This document shows positions 39,154 through 55,900 of a stretch of DNA of 64,000 nt, one piece after another. The translations under genes and the position numbers were made by a program. The DNA lies in the NCBI RefSeq assembly GCF_006538365.1, contig NZ_BJKN01000001.1:613639-677638 (forward strand), written 5' to 3'. Below the pieces are notes generated by a model. The model did not search any database and had not been told where the DNA came from. It worked only from the letters and a program-made list of their open reading frames with translations. The stretch comes from Moorella sp. E308F (GTDB lineage: Bacteria > Bacillota > DSM-521 > Neomoorellales > Neomoorellaceae). Numbering within the stretch: position 1 is the first letter of the stretch; the number at the start of each line of letters is the position of its first letter.

Positions 39154-39522
39154 CTACAGGACTTCCGGGGCCAGGGAAATGATCTTCATGAAATCTTTTT
39201 CCCGCAGTTCCCTGGCTACCGGTCCAAAGATACGCGTACCCCGCGGGTTGTTTTGTTCGTTGATAATTACCGCTGCATTTTCATTGAAGCGGATATAGGA
39301 CCCGTCTTCACGTTTTATAGCCTTTGTCGTCCGTACCACTACCGCCCGGACGACATCCCCCTTCTTAACCACGCCCCCCGGCGTTGCCTCTTTTACGGAG
39401 GCAATAATCACATCTCCCACACTGGCATAACGCCTTTTGGAACCGCCGAGGACGCGTATGCACATCAGTTTCCTGGCGCCGGTATTGTCGCCGACTTTGA
39501 GGATCGTCTGTTGCTGGATCAT
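39154..39522 (-). CDS. rplN: 50S ribosomal protein L14
   Basis: 122 residues, the usual length: [20 protein letters not shown] at the start and [20 protein letters not shown] near the end. It contacts the small subunit at bridge B8. Confidence 0.98.
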   Translation of the reverse strand: MIQQQTILKVGDNTGARKLMCIRVLGGSKRRYASVGDVIIASVKEATPGGVVKKGDVVRAVVVRTTKAIKREDGSYIRFNENAAVIINEQNNPRGTRIFGPVARELREKDFMKIISLAPEVL

Positions 39523-39552
39523 GCTTTACCTCCTTCCCGGCGAAAAATAAGG

Positions 39553-39807
39553 CTACTTGGCCTTCTCCAGGATCTCAACTACCCGCCAGCGCTTTTCTTT
39601 ACTTAAAGGTCGGGTTTCCATAATCTTGACTTTATCGCCGATGCGGCATTCATTTTTTTCATCATGGGCCTTGAATTTCTTGGTTTTGCGGATAATTTTA
39701 CCGAGTAACGGGTGGCGCACCCGGTTTTCTACCGCCACTACCACGGTTTTGTCCATTTTATCGCTTACTACGCTGCCAATCCGCGTTTTACGGTGATTCC
39801 TTTCCAA
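39553..39807 (-). CDS. rpsQ: 30S ribosomal protein S17
   Basis: 84 residues, OB fold: [20 protein letters not shown] and the signature [20 protein letters not shown]. Between rpmC and rplN. Confidence 0.97.
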   Translation of the reverse strand: MERNHRKTRIGSVVSDKMDKTVVVAVENRVRHPLLGKIIRKTKKFKAHDEKNECRIGDKVKIMETRPLSKEKRWRVVEILEKAK

Positions 39808-39840
39808 AAGGCCTGCCCCCTTTCTGTACCGTGACTGTCT

Positions 39841-40044
39841 TTATGCTTGTTCCCGTTTCAGTTCCCGTTCCCGTAATATTGTCTTGGCCCGGGCTATGCT
39901 CCGGCGGACTTCCCGCAGGCGCATGGGATTATCTATCTGACCGGTGGCCAGCTGGAAACGCAGGTTAAAGAGTTCCTGCTTCAGCTCGCCCACCTTTTGC
40001 AGCAGCTCTTCCGTGGTCAACTCGCGGATTTCTTTAGCTTTCAT
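39841..40044 (-). CDS. rpmC: 50S ribosomal protein L29
   Basis: 67 residues from the ATG at 40044 ([18 protein letters not shown]); starting upstream would add four residues the family lacks. It overlaps the end of rplP by 11 nt. The signature [19 protein letters not shown] is intact. L29 sits at the exit tunnel. Confidence 0.96.
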   Translation of the reverse strand: MKAKEIRELTTEELLQKVGELKQELFNLRFQLATGQIDNPMRLREVRRSIARAKTILRERELKREQA

Positions 40045-40468
40045 TGACCTCACCACCCACTTCCGACCGTTTTACGAACTTGGTTTTAATGGGCAGCTTG
40101 TGGGAGGCCAGGCGCATTGCCTCGCGGGCTACTTCTTCGGTAACTCCGGCCATCTCAAAAAGGATCCGCCCCGGTTTAACAACGGCTACCCAGTACTCCG
40201 GCGCTCCCTTGCCGCTGCCCATCCGGGTCTCAGCCGGCTTTGCGGTAATGGGGGTGTCGGGAAAAATCTTGATCCATACCTTGCCGCCGCGTTTAATATA
40301 ACGGGTCATAGCTATACGGGCAGCCTCAATCTGACGGCTGGTGATCCAGGCCGGTTCCAGGGCCTGCAACCCGTATTCCCCGAAGTGAATCTCATTCCCC
40401 CGGGTTGCCTTGCCCCGAGTACCCGGGCGGTGTGGTTTGCGGTATTTTACCCTTTTGGGCATTAACAT
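40034..40468 (-). CDS. rplP: 50S ribosomal protein L16
   Basis: 144 residues: [20 protein letters not shown] at the start and [20 protein letters not shown] in the middle. Its start shares one base with the rpsC stop (TAATG) and its end overlaps rpmC, so three genes are translationally coupled. Confidence 0.97.
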   Translation of the reverse strand: MLMPKRVKYRKPHRPGTRGKATRGNEIHFGEYGLQALEPAWITSRQIEAARIAMTRYIKRGGKVWIKIFPDTPITAKPAETRMGSGKGAPEYWVAVVKPGRILFEMAGVTEEVAREAMRLASHKLPIKTKFVKRSEVGGEVNES

Positions 40469-41127
40469 TATTTGCGGCCCCCTTCCTGGACCCTGGCCCG
40501 TTCAGGTAATACTTCACCTTTATAAATCCATACCTTAACGCCTATTTTACCATAGGTGGTACTGGCCTCGGCAAAACCATAATCGATATCCGCCCTCAAG
40601 GTATGCAGGGGTACCTTGCCCTCGCTGTACCACTCGGTACGGGCGATTTCGGCCCCTGCCAGGCGGCCGCCACAGGCTATTTTAATGCCTAAAGCCCCCA
40701 AACGCATGGCGCGGCTTACAGCCTGCTTCATGGCCCGCCGGAAAGCAACCCTTTTTTCCAGCTGGGCGGCAATATTTTCAGCCACCAGCTGGGCATTAAG
40801 TTCCGGTTTTTTAATCTCGACGATGTTGAGGCTTACCTGTTTACCGGTTAAACGCTCCAGTTCTTTCCGCAGGGCCTCAACTTCAGCACCACCCCGGCCG
40901 ATAATAACTCCCGGCCTGGCAGTATTGATTATCACCTTGACGCGATTGGCCGCCCGTTCAATCTCCACATTGGCAATACCCGCCTGGTAGAGACGCTTTT
41001 TTATGAACTCGCGTATTTTCAAGTCTTCGTGGAGCAAGGTTTTATATTCCTTGCCCGCATACCAGCGGGAATCCCAATCGCGGATAATGCCGAGACGTAA
41101 TCCCTTGGGGTGAACTTTTTGACCCAC
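40468..41127 (-). CDS. rpsC: 30S ribosomal protein S3
   Basis: 219 residues from the GTG at 41127 ([19 protein letters not shown]), 9 bases after GGAGG; the eight extra in-frame residues upstream overlap rplV and are not part of S3. It has the KH domain ([19 protein letters not shown]) and the C-terminal domain forming the mRNA entry. Confidence 0.97.
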   Translation of the reverse strand: MGQKVHPKGLRLGIIRDWDSRWYAGKEYKTLLHEDLKIREFIKKRLYQAGIANVEIERAANRVKVIINTARPGVIIGRGGAEVEALRKELERLTGKQVSLNIVEIKKPELNAQLVAENIAAQLEKRVAFRRAMKQAVSRAMRLGALGIKIACGGRLAGAEIARTEWYSEGKVPLHTLRADIDYGFAEASTTYGKIGVKVWIYKGEVLPERARVQEGGRK

Positions 41128-41131
41128 GAAA

Positions 41132-41470
41132 TCAGTCCTCCTTTTCCCCAACCACCACAGTTATATGGCTGGTACGTTTCCGCCGGATATTGGCCCTGCC
41201 CATGGCCCGCGGCTGGTAGCGTTTCAGGGTCGGCCCTTCGTCAACATAAGCGCGGGTGACCACCAGCTTGCTGGCATCCATATCGTAATTATGCTCAGCA
41301 TTGGCGACAGCCGATTTTAATACCTTGGCTACCGCCCGGGCCCCCCGTTTGGGCGTGACCATCAGAATGGCCTCAGCCTCCCGCACTCCTTTGCCGCGTA
41401 TCAAATCAACTACCTGGCGGACGCGCCGCGGGGAAATCCGGATATATTTAGCTACCGCCCTTGCTTCCAT
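41132..41470 (-). CDS. rplV: 50S ribosomal protein L22
   Basis: 112 residues: [20 protein letters not shown] and the long beta-hairpin end [20 protein letters not shown] that lines the exit tunnel and is a known site of macrolide resistance changes. Confidence 0.97.
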   Translation of the reverse strand: MEARAVAKYIRISPRRVRQVVDLIRGKGVREAEAILMVTPKRGARAVAKVLKSAVANAEHNYDMDASKLVVTRAYVDEGPTLKRYQPRAMGRANIRRKRTSHITVVVGEKED

Positions 41471-41481
41471 CTGTTTACCCC

Positions 41482-41766
41482 CTACTTCAGCGCTGTGGAA
41501 CGCTCCGTATGGGCGCCATGCCCCCGAAAGACGCGGGTGGGAGCAAATTCGCCCAGCTTGTGTCCGACCATATCTTCGGTAATATAAATTGGTACGTGCT
41601 TGCGGCCGTCGTGAACGGCTATGGTATGTCCTACCATCTCCGGAAAGATAGTTGAACGGCGGGACCAGGTTTTAATCACCCGTTTAGTACCCTTCTCGTT
41701 CATTTCAATAATTTTCTTGAGCAGCTTTTCATCACAATACGGCCCTTTTTTCAGGGAGCGGCCCAT
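41482..41766 (-). CDS. rpsS: 30S ribosomal protein S19
   Basis: 94 residues: [19 protein letters not shown] and [11 protein letters not shown]-type sequence (here [20 protein letters not shown]). Located in the head of the small subunit with S13. Confidence 0.97.
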   Translation of the reverse strand: MGRSLKKGPYCDEKLLKKIIEMNEKGTKRVIKTWSRRSTIFPEMVGHTIAVHDGRKHVPIYITEDMVGHKLGEFAPTRVFRGHGAHTERSTALK

Positions 41767-41790
41767 AAAAAGGAACCTCCTTTCACCCCT

Positions 41791-42621
41791 TTATTCATTC
41801 CGGCGCTTGACAATGAGCTTATCGCTGGGTTTCCGCTTTTTACGTGTTTTAACGCCCAGGGCCGGTTTACCCCACGGTGTCACCGGGTGCTTGCGGCCTA
41901 CCGGAGCTTTTCCTTCACCGCCACCATGGGGATGGTCCACCGGATTCATGACCACACCGCGCACCGTCGGCCGGATGCCCAGCCAGCGACTGCGCCCGGC
42001 TTTACCAATGGTGATGTTTTCCCAGTCGAGGTTGCCAACCTGGCCAATAGTTGCCCGGCATTCTTCCTGCACCTTGCGTAATTCGCCGGAAGGCAGGCGC
42101 AGGAGAGCATAACCGTTTTCTTTGGCCATCAGCTGGGCGCTGGTCCCGGCTGCCCGGACCATCTGGCCGCCTTTCCCGGGTTTAAGCTCAATATTGTGCA
42201 CCATGGTACCAACCGGTATCTGGCTTAAAGGCAGCGCGTTACCGATTTTTATGTCAGCCCCGGGGCCGCTGATAATCTGGTCACCAACCTGCAGGTTTTC
42301 CGGTGCCAGGATATAACGCTTCTCCCCGTCGGCATAATTAATCAGGGCGATATTGGCCGAACGGTTGGGATCATACTCAATGGTTGCCACGCGGCCGGGA
42401 ATGCCATCTTTATCACGTTTAAAATCGATTATCCGGTACAGGCGCTTGTGTCCCCCGCCCCGGTGCCGGACAGTAAGCCGACCCTGGTTATTGCGTCCCC
42501 CGGTTTTCTTTAAAGGGGCCACCAGGGGTTTATAAGGTTCCGCAACGGTAACCTCGGCAAAGGTAGATACTGTCATCTGCCGCCGGCCGGGAGAAGTGGG
42601 TTTAAACTTCTTAATGGCCAT
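41791..42621 (-). CDS. rplB: 50S ribosomal protein L2
   Basis: 276 residues near the peptidyl transferase centre. It starts [20 protein letters not shown] and carries the conserved [20 protein letters not shown] with the histidine close to the catalytic site. Confidence 0.98.
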   Translation of the reverse strand: MAIKKFKPTSPGRRQMTVSTFAEVTVAEPYKPLVAPLKKTGGRNNQGRLTVRHRGGGHKRLYRIIDFKRDKDGIPGRVATIEYDPNRSANIALINYADGEKRYILAPENLQVGDQIISGPGADIKIGNALPLSQIPVGTMVHNIELKPGKGGQMVRAAGTSAQLMAKENGYALLRLPSGELRKVQEECRATIGQVGNLDWENITIGKAGRSRWLGIRPTVRGVVMNPVDHPHGGGEGKAPVGRKHPVTPWGKPALGVKTRKKRKPSDKLIVKRRNE

Positions 42622-42645
42622 CTTGCTTCTCTCCTTGATTTTAAG

Positions 42646-42936
42646 CTACTCCAACCCTTCAAAGACCTTTATTTTATCGCCAGGTCTTAAGGTAACAATA
42701 GCTTTTTTCCGATCTGGTTGTCGCCCCTGGAAACGACCCACCCGGCGCATTTTGCCGCGGTCCATCAGGGTATTGACCTTCAACACTTTGACGTTAAAAA
42801 GTTTCTCGACGGCATTTTTGATTTCAATCTTATTGGCCCCGCGGTCAACTATAAAAGTATATTTATTTTCCGCCATCAGGCCGGTAGACTTTTCCGTTAC
42901 CAGGGGCTGGATAATTATTTCTTCGGGAGCCCGCAT
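42646..42936 (-). CDS. rplW: 50S ribosomal protein L23
   Basis: 96 residues: [20 protein letters not shown] and [16 protein letters not shown]23 docks trigger factor and SRP at the exit tunnel. The 54-base gap to rplD is unusually long for this cluster and contains three heptamer repeat units. Confidence 0.97.
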   Translation of the reverse strand: MRAPEEIIIQPLVTEKSTGLMAENKYTFIVDRGANKIEIKNAVEKLFNVKVLKVNTLMDRGKMRRVGRFQGRQPDRKKAIVTLRPGDKIKVFEGLE

Positions 42937-42959
42937 TAAGCCAGCACCTCCTTATTTTG

Positions 42960-42980
42960 AAGTCAGAGGCCAGAAGCGTC
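42960..42980 (+). repeat. Intergenic heptamer repeat (3 units)
   Basis: Three consecutive 7-base units AAGTCAG, AGGCCAG and AAGCGTC between rplD and rplW, of the same type as those at 3929-3956 and 45899-45926 but more diverged. Confidence 0.4.
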
Positions 42981-42990
42981 ACTTTCTTAT

Positions 42991-43647
42991 TTATGCTTCC
43001 TGGGCAATTGCCGGTTTCTCAGCTGGCATAAGGGATTCCTCAATCAGGGATATCGCCTCTTTAGTAATGACCAGCTTGTCATGGGCAAGGAGATCATAGA
43101 CGTTCAGTCCCGCAGAGGTTAAACACGTCACTCCCGGTAGATTACGGGCCGACAACTCAACATTGGGTTCTTTGCCCGCGGTGACTACGAGGGCTTTATC
43201 TTCGACATGCAGAGCCCTGAGAACGGCCACCATATCCTTCGTCCGCGGCCTGGCCAGCTTTAACTCATCCAGGACAATTATATTGCCCTCACGTACTTTG
43301 CTCGCCAGGGCCGAACGTAGAGCTAAACGGCGCACTTTTTTGGGCAGCTTGAAGCCATAATCACGGGGCTGAGGACCAAAAATTACTGCCCCACCACGCC
43401 ATAGGGGCGAGCGGATACTACCCGCCCGGGCCCGGCCGGTTCCCTTTTGCCGCCAGGGTTTGCGGCCGCCGCCGCTAACTTCGGCCCAGGTGCGGGTCGC
43501 TGCCGTGCCACGTCGCCGGCTGGCCAGCTGCATGACCACAGCCTGGTGGAGGACGGCTTCGTTAACCTCGCCGCCGAAGATGCGCTCGTCCAGGTCCATT
43601 TCCCCTACTTGCTGGCCCTGTATATTGTACACGGCTACTCTGGGCAT
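42991..43647 (-). CDS. rplD: 50S ribosomal protein L4
   Basis: 218 residues: [19 protein letters not shown] and the tunnel-reaching loop [19 protein letters not shown]. In enterics L4 autoregulates the S10 operon; no such leader was recognised here. Confidence 0.97.
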   Translation of the reverse strand: MPRVAVYNIQGQQVGEMDLDERIFGGEVNEAVLHQAVVMQLASRRRGTAATRTWAEVSGGGRKPWRQKGTGRARAGSIRSPLWRGGAVIFGPQPRDYGFKLPKKVRRLALRSALASKVREGNIIVLDELKLARPRTKDMVAVLRALHVEDKALVVTAGKEPNVELSARNLPGVTCLTSAGLNVYDLLAHDKLVITKEAISLIEESLMPAEKPAIAQEA

Positions 43648-43653
43648 TGCCTG

Positions 43654-44283
43654 TTAGCCTCCCTTTACCGAATTCTTAATTACCAGCAGCCCCTGGCGCG
43701 GGCCCGGAACGGAACCCTTGATCAACAGAAGATTACGCCCGGGGTCGTTCTTGATAACCTCCAGGCCCAGTACCGTAACCCTTTCGGCACCCATGTGGCC
43801 GGGCAGGCGGCGCCCTTTAAAGACGCGGGCCGGTCCTTTGGCCGCCAGGGACCCGGGACGGCGGTGATACTTGGAACCGTGCTCCATGGGGCCGCGGTGA
43901 AAACCGTGACGTTTAATGCCGCCGGCAAAACCTTTACCTTTGGATATACCGGTAACATCGACCTTTTCGCCGGGGCTAAAAATATCGGCTTTAATTTCCT
44001 GCCCCACTTGATAATCCTGGATATCCTCTAAACGCAATTCCCGGACATAACGAAAAGGGGTTACTCCGGCCTTGCTAAAATGTCCCCGCAAGGGTTTGTT
44101 AACCTTCTTTTCTTTGATAGGTTCAAAACCTACCTGCAGGGCTTCATAACCATCGGTAGCGACAGTTTTTTTCTGAATGACGACACAGGGCCCGGCCTGG
44201 ACTACTGTTACTGGAATGGCCCGGCCGGTGTCATCAAATATCTGGGTCATGCCTATCTTTTTTCCTAAAATACCCTTGCGCAC
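43654..44283 (-). CDS. rplC: 50S ribosomal protein L3
   Basis: 209 residues: [20 protein letters not shown] and the glutamine-methylation-type region [20 protein letters not shown] that reaches the peptidyl transferase centre. The start is GTG. Confidence 0.97.
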   Translation of the reverse strand: MRKGILGKKIGMTQIFDDTGRAIPVTVVQAGPCVVIQKKTVATDGYEALQVGFEPIKEKKVNKPLRGHFSKAGVTPFRYVRELRLEDIQDYQVGQEIKADIFSPGEKVDVTGISKGKGFAGGIKRHGFHRGPMEHGSKYHRRPGSLAAKGPARVFKGRRLPGHMGAERVTVLGLEVIKNDPGRNLLLIKGSVPGPRQGLLVIKNSVKGG

Positions 44284-44297
44284 CCTGATACTACCCC

Positions 44298-44606
44298 CTA
44301 CAGCTTGATCTCAATGTCAACCCCTGCCGGGAGATCCAGGCGCATCAATGCGTCTACCGTCTTGGACGTTGGCTCGTGAATGTCGATCAAACGCTTATGG
44401 GTACGCATTTCAAACTGCTCCCGGGAATCTTTATTCACATGGGGTGAACGTAAAATCGTAAAGATATTTTTCTCCGTCGGCAGCGGGATGGGGCCGGATA
44501 CTACTGCCCCGGTGCGCCTGGCAGTCTCGACAATTTTCTGGGATGACTGGTCTAACAGGCGGTGATCAAAGGCCTTAAGACGGATGCGGATCTTCTGCCT
44601 GGCCAT
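44298..44606 (-). CDS. rpsJ: 30S ribosomal protein S10 (NusE)
   Basis: 102 residues: [20 protein letters not shown] and [20 protein letters not shown]. Acts in the small subunit head and in antitermination as NusE. It follows tuf1 by 62 nt that hold a strong hairpin. Confidence 0.97.
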   Translation of the reverse strand: MARQKIRIRLKAFDHRLLDQSSQKIVETARRTGAVVSGPIPLPTEKNIFTILRSPHVNKDSREQFEMRTHKRLIDIHEPTSKTVDALMRLDLPAGVDIEIKL

Positions 44607-44632
44607 GGGTTATTTACCCTCCTTCATGGCAC

Positions 44633-44657
44633 GGGATCAGGCATAAAGCCTGATCCC
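44633..44657 (-). other. Hairpin between tuf1 and rpsJ
   Basis: A perfect 10-bp stem GGGATCAGGC/GCCTGATCCC with a 5-base loop and no U run on either strand, so not an ordinary terminator. It ends about 10 bases before the rpsJ ribosome site and may be a processing or translational control element. Confidence 0.5.
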
Positions 44658-44668
44658 TGGCCTGGTAA

Positions 44669-45871
<1,203 letters not shown>

Positions 45872-45898
45872 GTGTCGTTTTGCCTCCTCTGGTATGAG

Positions 45899-45926
45899 AT
45901 GTAAGAAGCGGGAGGTTAGAGGTGGG
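45899..45926 (+). repeat. Intergenic heptamer repeat (4 units)
   Basis: Four units ATGTAAG, AAGCGGG, AGGTTAG and AGGTGGG in tandem between fusA and tuf1. The first unit is identical to that at 3929 and the block aligns with it unit by unit. Confidence 0.6.
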
Positions 45927-45934
45927 TTTGCGTC

Positions 45935-45956
45935 GGAACTGGCTGATGCCAGTTCC
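45935..45956 (+). other. Hairpin in the fusA-tuf1 spacer
   Basis: A perfect 9-bp stem GGAACTGGC/GCCAGTTCC with a 4-base loop. The T-rich tail (TTTTATTTTTTATTT) is on the plus strand, so as a terminator it would act against antisense transcription. A second stem AAAGGGA/TCCCTTT lies near 46012-46032. No gene is visible in this 218-base spacer. Confidence 0.5.
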
Positions 45957-46089
45957 CGGTTTTATTTTTTATTTCCACCTCATTCTCCCTTTCTGATTGC
46001 CAGGTGTGGTGCCCAAAGGGACTGCTTCCCTTTTTGCATTGCCCTGATAGGTTAAAATTCCTTGGGTTATCCCCTGTGCAATCAGTTAT

Positions 46090-48168
46090 TTATGCTCCCT
46101 GGCGTTTAGCTATAATCTCGGCGGCAATATTCTGGGGCACCTCTTCGTAATGATCAAACTGCATCACATAGGTGCCCCGGCCCTGAGTCCGCGACCGCAG
46201 GTCGGTGGCATAACCGAACATCTCGGCCAGGGGGACAAAGGCGCGTATGACCTGGGCACCGGCCCGTGGTTCCATCCCCTCCACTCGGCCGCGGCGGGCA
46301 TTCAGGTCGCCAATCACATCGCCCATATATTCATCCGGCACCACAACCTCGACCTTCATGACCGGTTCCAACAGAACCGGTCCGGCCTTTTTGGCGGCAT
46401 CCTTGAAAGCCAATGAGCCGGCAATCTTAAAGGCCATTTCTGAAGAGTCGACCTCGTGGTAGGAACCGTCTACCAGGGATACCCTGACATCTACTACCGG
46501 GTAGCCGGCCAGGACGCCGTTGCTCATGGCTTCCTGGACGCCGGCGTCAACTGCCGGTACATACTCTTTGGGTACGACCCCGCCGACAATCTTGTTGACG
46601 AACTCATAACCCTTGCCGGGCTCCTGAGGTTCTACTTCAATAACCACATGGCCGTACTGGCCGCGGCCGCCCGTCTGACGGATAAACTTGCCTTCGGCCT
46701 TGACCGGCCGGCGAATGGTTTCTTTGTAGGCGACCTGAGGCCGGCCGACCTTGGCCCCCACTTTAAACTCCCGCAGCAGGCGATCGACAATAATCTCCAG
46801 GTGCAATTCACCCATGCCGGAGATAATGGTCTGGCCGGTTTCAGGGTCGGTATGCATCTTAAAGGTTGGATCCTCTTCAGCCAGTTTCTGGAGGGCCAGA
46901 CTCATCTTTTCCTGGTCGGCTTTAGTTTTGGGCTCAATGGCTACAGAAATAACCGGCTCGGGAAATTCCATGGCCTCCAGGACAATAGGATGCTGTTCGT
47001 CACAAAGAGTATCGCCGGTGGTCGTTTCCTTCAAGCCCACCGCCGCCGCAATATCACCGGCATAGGCCTCGTCAACTTCCTCCCGGTGATTGGCGTGCAT
47101 GCGTAAAATTCGGCCGATCCGTTCCCGGCGACCCTTGGTAGAATTATAAACATAAGAGCCGGATTTTATGGTCCCGGAATAAACCCGGAAAAAGGTCAAC
47201 TTGCCCACGTAAGGGTCGGCCATGATTTTAAAGGCCAGGGCGGCAAAGGGCTCGTTATCGCTGGAGTGGCGCTCGTCCTCGGAGCCTGTTTCCGGGTCAA
47301 TGCCCTGGATGGCCGGCACGTCAGTTGGCGCAGGCAAGAAATCTACCACCGCATCCAGAAGCGGCTGGACGCCTTTGTTTTTAAAGGAAGAACCGCAAAG
47401 TACCGGCACCATTTTCACGGCAATAGTCGCCTTGCGAATACCGGCCTTGATCTCCTCTTCAGTTAGCTCTTCCCCTTCCAGGTACTTGAGCATTAACTCT
47501 TCATCGCTTTCGGCCACAGCCTCAAGCAACTTCTCCCGGTATTCAAGCACTAGGTCTTCCATATCGGCCGGAACAGGTCCTTCTTCAATAGTTGTTCCTA
47601 AATCATCAGTATAGTAAATGGCCTTCAGCCGGATCAGATCTACCAGGCCGCGGAAATTATCTTCGGCGCCAATGGGCAACTGGATGGGCACCGGATTGGC
47701 CCCCAGGCGGTCGGCAATCATCTTGACGCCCCGGTAAAAATCAGCACCGACGCGGTCCATTTTATTGATGTAGGCGATCCTGGGCACGCCGTACTTATCC
47801 GCCTGGCGCCAGACAGTTTCCGACTGGGGCTCTACCCCGCCCACAGAACAGAAGACGGCTATAGCCCCATCCAGAACGCGCAATGAGCGTTCTACCTCCA
47901 CCGTGAAGTCCACGTGGCCTGGCGTGTCGATAATGTTGATGCGATGATCACGCCAGAAGCAGGTTGTAGCAGCCGAGGTAATGGTAATACCCCGTTCTTG
48001 TTCCTGGACCATCCAGTCCATCGTTGCATTACCATCATGCACTTCGCCCAAACGATGCACGCGGCCGGTATAAAAAAGTATCCTCTCGGTGGTAGTTGTT
48101 TTACCGGCATCGATGTGGGCCATGATGCCGATATTCCTGGTTTTTTCCAGTGGGTATTGTCGAGCCAT
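46090..48168 (-). CDS. fusA: Elongation factor G
   Basis: A 692-residue translocase GTPase. G motifs are [26 protein letters not shown] and NKMDR; domains II-V follow, with the domain IV loop ([14 protein letters not shown]). Length and order rpsL-rpsG-fusA-tuf are standard. The 90-base leader contains a short AGGTTTC-AGGTACC repeat (48193-48206). Confidence 0.98.
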   Translation of the reverse strand: MARQYPLEKTRNIGIMAHIDAGKTTTTERILFYTGRVHRLGEVHDGNATMDWMVQEQERGITITSAATTCFWRDHRINIIDTPGHVDFTVEVERSLRVLDGAIAVFCSVGGVEPQSETVWRQADKYGVPRIAYINKMDRVGADFYRGVKMIADRLGANPVPIQLPIGAEDNFRGLVDLIRLKAIYYTDDLGTTIEEGPVPADMEDLVLEYREKLLEAVAESDEELMLKYLEGEELTEEEIKAGIRKATIAVKMVPVLCGSSFKNKGVQPLLDAVVDFLPAPTDVPAIQGIDPETGSEDERHSSDNEPFAALAFKIMADPYVGKLTFFRVYSGTIKSGSYVYNSTKGRRERIGRILRMHANHREEVDEAYAGDIAAAVGLKETTTGDTLCDEQHPIVLEAMEFPEPVISVAIEPKTKADQEKMSLALQKLAEEDPTFKMHTDPETGQTIISGMGELHLEIIVDRLLREFKVGAKVGRPQVAYKETIRRPVKAEGKFIRQTGGRGQYGHVVIEVEPQEPGKGYEFVNKIVGGVVPKEYVPAVDAGVQEAMSNGVLAGYPVVDVRVSLVDGSYHEVDSSEMAFKIAGSLAFKDAAKKAGPVLLEPVMKVEVVVPDEYMGDVIGDLNARRGRVEGMEPRAGAQVIRAFVPLAEMFGYATDLRSRTQGRGTYVMQFDHYEEVPQNIAAEIIAKRQGA

Positions 48169-48258
48169 AAAGTTTCATCCCTTCTTGTAATCAGGTTTCA
48201 GGTACCGGAGGTCGCTGTGAGGTGAGACCCCCAGTTCCTGGGCCCCTGACCCCCACAC

Positions 48259-48732
<474 letters not shown>

Positions 48733-48749
48733 TTATCCCCCCCTTACCA

Positions 48750-49124
48750 CTACTTTTTGGGCCGCTTGGCCCCGTACTTGGAGCGGCCCTGGTTGCGGTT
48801 CTGGACGCCGGCAGAATCGAGGGCACCCCTGATAATATGATACCTGACACCCGGCAAATCCTTAACCCTGCCCCCTCTTACCAGAACCACTGAGTGTTCC
48901 TGCAAATTATGGCCAATACCGGGGATATAGGCGGTTACCTCAATGCCATTGGTGAGGCGTACCCGGGCTACCTTGCGCAGGGCGGAATTGGGCTTTTTAG
49001 GCGTAGTTGTATATACACGGGTGCAGACACCCCGCTTCTGGGGGCATTCCTTCAGGGCTGGCGCCGTCGACTTTTTGACGACCTTTTCCCGCGCCTCGCG
49101 TACCAGCTGCTGGATTGTCGGCAT
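48750..49124 (-). CDS. rpsL: 30S ribosomal protein S12
   Basis: 124 residues from the ATG at 49124 ([20 protein letters not shown]). The decoding-site loop [20 protein letters not shown] has the wild-type lysine associated with streptomycin sensitivity. Between rplGB and rpsG. Confidence 0.98.
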   Translation of the reverse strand: MPTIQQLVREAREKVVKKSTAPALKECPQKRGVCTRVYTTTPKKPNSALRKVARVRLTNGIEVTAYIPGIGHNLQEHSVVLVRGGRVKDLPGVRYHIIRGALDSAGVQNRNQGRSKYGAKRPKK

Positions 49125-49145
49125 TCCTTCCACCTCCTTCCCCGG

Positions 49146-49397
49146 CTATTCTTCCAGGATAACGGCTGAGGCCGAGCCCACTTCGATGCCGCAGGCCCGC
49201 CCCAGCTCTTTCATTGAGTCTACCTCAATTATTTCTACACCCCGTGCGCGGCAAAGCTGAATTAATGGCCCGGTTACATGGGGTTCGGCATCCTTAGCTA
49301 TATAGACCACCCGGGCTGTCCCCTTCATTACCGCTTTGGTGACCTGCTTGGTGCCTACTGCTCGTTTTTTGGCCACCCGCAAACGTTCATAGGACAT
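49146..49397 (-). CDS. rplGB: L7Ae-family kink-turn protein (YbxF/RplGB-like)
   Basis: An 83-residue L7Ae/L30e-fold protein: KQVTKAVMKGTARVVYIAKD, the central ALVIAxD-like strand, and a C-terminal GIEVGSASAVILEE. B. subtilis YbxF binds K-turns and occupies the same spot between rpoC and rpsL. It has its own promoter at the end of rpoC. Confidence 0.92.
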   Translation of the reverse strand: MSYERLRVAKKRAVGTKQVTKAVMKGTARVVYIAKDAEPHVTGPLIQLCRARGVEIIEVDSMKELGRACGIEVGSASAVILEE

Positions 49398-49435
49398 AGT
49401 TCAACCCCCCTGGGCAGTCACACTTTCTTATAGTA

Positions 49436-52939
<3,504 letters not shown>

Positions 52940-52968
52940 TATTCCTGCCCCCCCTCGAAGAACTCGAT

Positions 52969-55900
52969 TTATTCTTCTTCATATTTATCGCCCGGGACTA
53001 CCCTGGCCCGTGGTTTGATGACCGAAAAATCACTGTCGAAATCATCGCCGTCGACCTCAAGTTCCAGCGCTTCAGGTTCGAGGTCGGCAGGTTCAAAATC
53101 CAGGTCTTCTTCCTCATCTTCTTCGGCCTCCCTGGCGGCTTCTCCCGGTTCGGCTTCAGGCTGCCCCTGGATATCCAGGCCCAGATCCTGGGCCGCTTCA
53201 ACACCATCATCCTCGTCTTCCTTAATCTCGATCTCTTCGTTTTCTTCGGATAGGACTTTGACATCCAGCCCCAGGCTCTGAAGTTCCTTAATTAATACCT
53301 TAAAGGATTCCGGCACCCCCGGCTCAGGGACATTTTCTCCTTTCACGATGGCCTCGTATGTCTTGACGCGGCCGACGACGTCATCGGATTTTACCGTCAG
53401 GATCTCCTGGAGGGTATAGGCTGCACCATAGGCCTCCAGGGCCCAGACCTCCATTTCCCCGAAACGCTGGCCACCAAACTGGGCTTTACCGCCCAGGGGT
53501 TGCTGGGTAACCAGGGAATAGGGGCCGGTAGACCGGGCGTGGATCTTGTCATCCACCAGGTGAGCCAGTTTCAGCATGTACATATAACCAACGGTAATGG
53601 GACGGTCAAAGGGCTCGCCGGTACGGCCGTCATAAAGTATGGTCTTGCCGTCTTCAGGCAGGCCGGCTTCTCGCAGTTTTTCCTTAATTTCCTCTTCTGA
53701 AGCCCCGTCGAAAACCGGAGTGGCTACATGGATCCCCAAGGTTTTGGCCGCCCAGCCCAGGTGGGTTTCGAGGATCTGGCCCAAATTCATTCGCGAAGGC
53801 ACGCCCAGGGGATTTAAAACAATCTCAATAGGCGTACCGTCGGGAAGGAAAGGCATATCCTCCTCAGGTAGAATGCGGGAGATAACGCCCTTGTTCCCGT
53901 GGCGCCCGGCCATCTTGTCACCTACGGAAATCTTCCTTTTCTGGGCGACGTAAACCCGGACCAGCTCATTGACCCCGGGCGCCAGTTCATCGCCATTCTC
54001 CCGGGAAAAGACCTTGACATCGACGACAATACCAGATTCCCCGTGGGGCACCCTTAAAGAGGTATCCCTTACTTCCCGGGCCTTTTCGCCAAAAATAGCC
54101 CTGAGCAAACGCTCTTCGGCAGTCAGCTCCGTCTCGCCCTTGGGAGTGACTTTTCCTACCAGGATGTCACCCGGGCGTACCTCGGCCCCGATCCGGATGA
54201 TGCCCCGCTCGTCCAGGTCTTTTAAAACGTCTTCACTGACGTTGGGAATATCGCGGGTGATCTCTTCCGGGCCCAGTTTGGTATCCCGGGCGTCGCATTC
54301 ATATTCTTCAATGTGAATAGAGGTAAAAATGTCTTCCTTGACCAGCTTCTCGCTAATGAGGATGGCGTCCTCATAGTTGTACCCTTCCCAGGTCATGAAG
54401 GCCACCAGGATATTGCGGCCCAGGGCCAGCTCGCCCTGATTGGTGGAAGGTCCGTCGGCTATGGGTTGGCCGGCCGTTACCCGCTCCCCTTTACGAACGA
54501 TGGGTTTCTGGTTAATGCAGGTGCCCTGGTTGGAACGGGCGAATTTTTGCAGGCGGTAGGTATCCAGAGTACCGTCATCGCTACGAATGACAATCTCGCG
54601 AGCCGTTACCCTTTCAACAATGCCGCTGTTTCTGGCCAGGACAACTGCCCCGGAATCGCGAGCCGCCCGCCATTCCATACCGGTACCTACCACCGGCGCC
54701 TCAGTCCGTAAAAGAGGTACGGCCTGGCGCTGCATGTTGGCTCCCATGAGGGCCCGGTTGGCATCATCATGCTCCAGGAAAGGGATGAGGGCCGTGGCCA
54801 CACTCACCATCTGCTTGGGAGATACGTCCATATAATCAACCCGGTCGGCCGGCACAACTACGATTTCCCCGGCATGACGGGCATTAACCCGCTTCTCTAG
54901 GAAGCGGCCTTCTTCATCAAGGGGAGCGTTGGCCTGGGCGATGACGTACTTGTCCTCTTCATCGGCAGTCAGGTAATGAATTTCGTTGGTGACGACGCCC
55001 TTTTCTTTATCTACCCGGCGGTAGGGGGTTTCAATAAAACCAAACTCATTAATGCGGGCATAGGTACTTAAAGAACCAATCAGGCCAATGTTCGGGCCTT
55101 CAGGGGTCTCAATGGGACACATGCGGCCGTAGTGGGAAGTATGCACGTCCCGCACTTCAAAGCCGGCCCGTTCCCGGGACAGGCCGCCGGGACCCAGGGC
55201 CGAAAGGCGCCGTTTATGGGTTAACTCGGCCAGGGGGTTAGTCTGGTCCATAAATTGGGACAGCTGGCTGGAACCAAAGAATTCCTTGATGGCCGCAACT
55301 ACCGGCCGGATGTTAATCAACACCTGGGGAGTGATGACGTCTACATCCTGAATGGTCATCCGCTCCCGCACCACCCGCTCCATGCGGGCGAGGCCAATGC
55401 GGAACTGGTTCTGGAGGAGCTCGCCGACGGAACGCAGGCGGCGGTTACCAAGGTGGTCAATATCGTCAGGTTTAACCTCGCCATCCATAAGGCGCAGGAG
55501 GTATTTGATGGCGTGGATAATATCCTCTTTTGTAAGGCAACGAATATATTCCTGCCGGCCGTTAACTTCCTGGGTCAAAATGCCATGACCTAACTTTTTG
55601 TTCAGCTTGTAGCGACCGACATTACCCAGATCGTAGCGCTTGGGATCAAAGAACAGGGATTCCAGGAGGTTCCTGGCACTCTCGACAGTTGGAGGCTCAC
55701 CAGGACGCAGGCGTTTATAGATCTCTACCAGGGCTTCCTCTTCGGAATCGGTGTTATCCTTTTCCAGGGTATTCTGGATACGCGTGTCATAGTCAAAGAG
55801 TTCGAGGATGCGGGCATTGGTGGTATACCCCAGGGCGCGCAGCAGGACGGTGACCGGGATCTTCCGCGTACGGTCAATACGGACATAGATGCTTTCGGTA

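Noticed and set aside
38866-39606. A 246-codon open frame on the plus strand across rplX, rplN and rpsQ
   Set aside because: It lies antisense to three certain ribosomal protein genes, spans their boundaries and resembles no family.
46456-47106. A 216-codon plus-strand frame opposite fusA
   Set aside because: Antisense shadow of a conserved gene in GC-rich DNA; no ribosome site or promoter.
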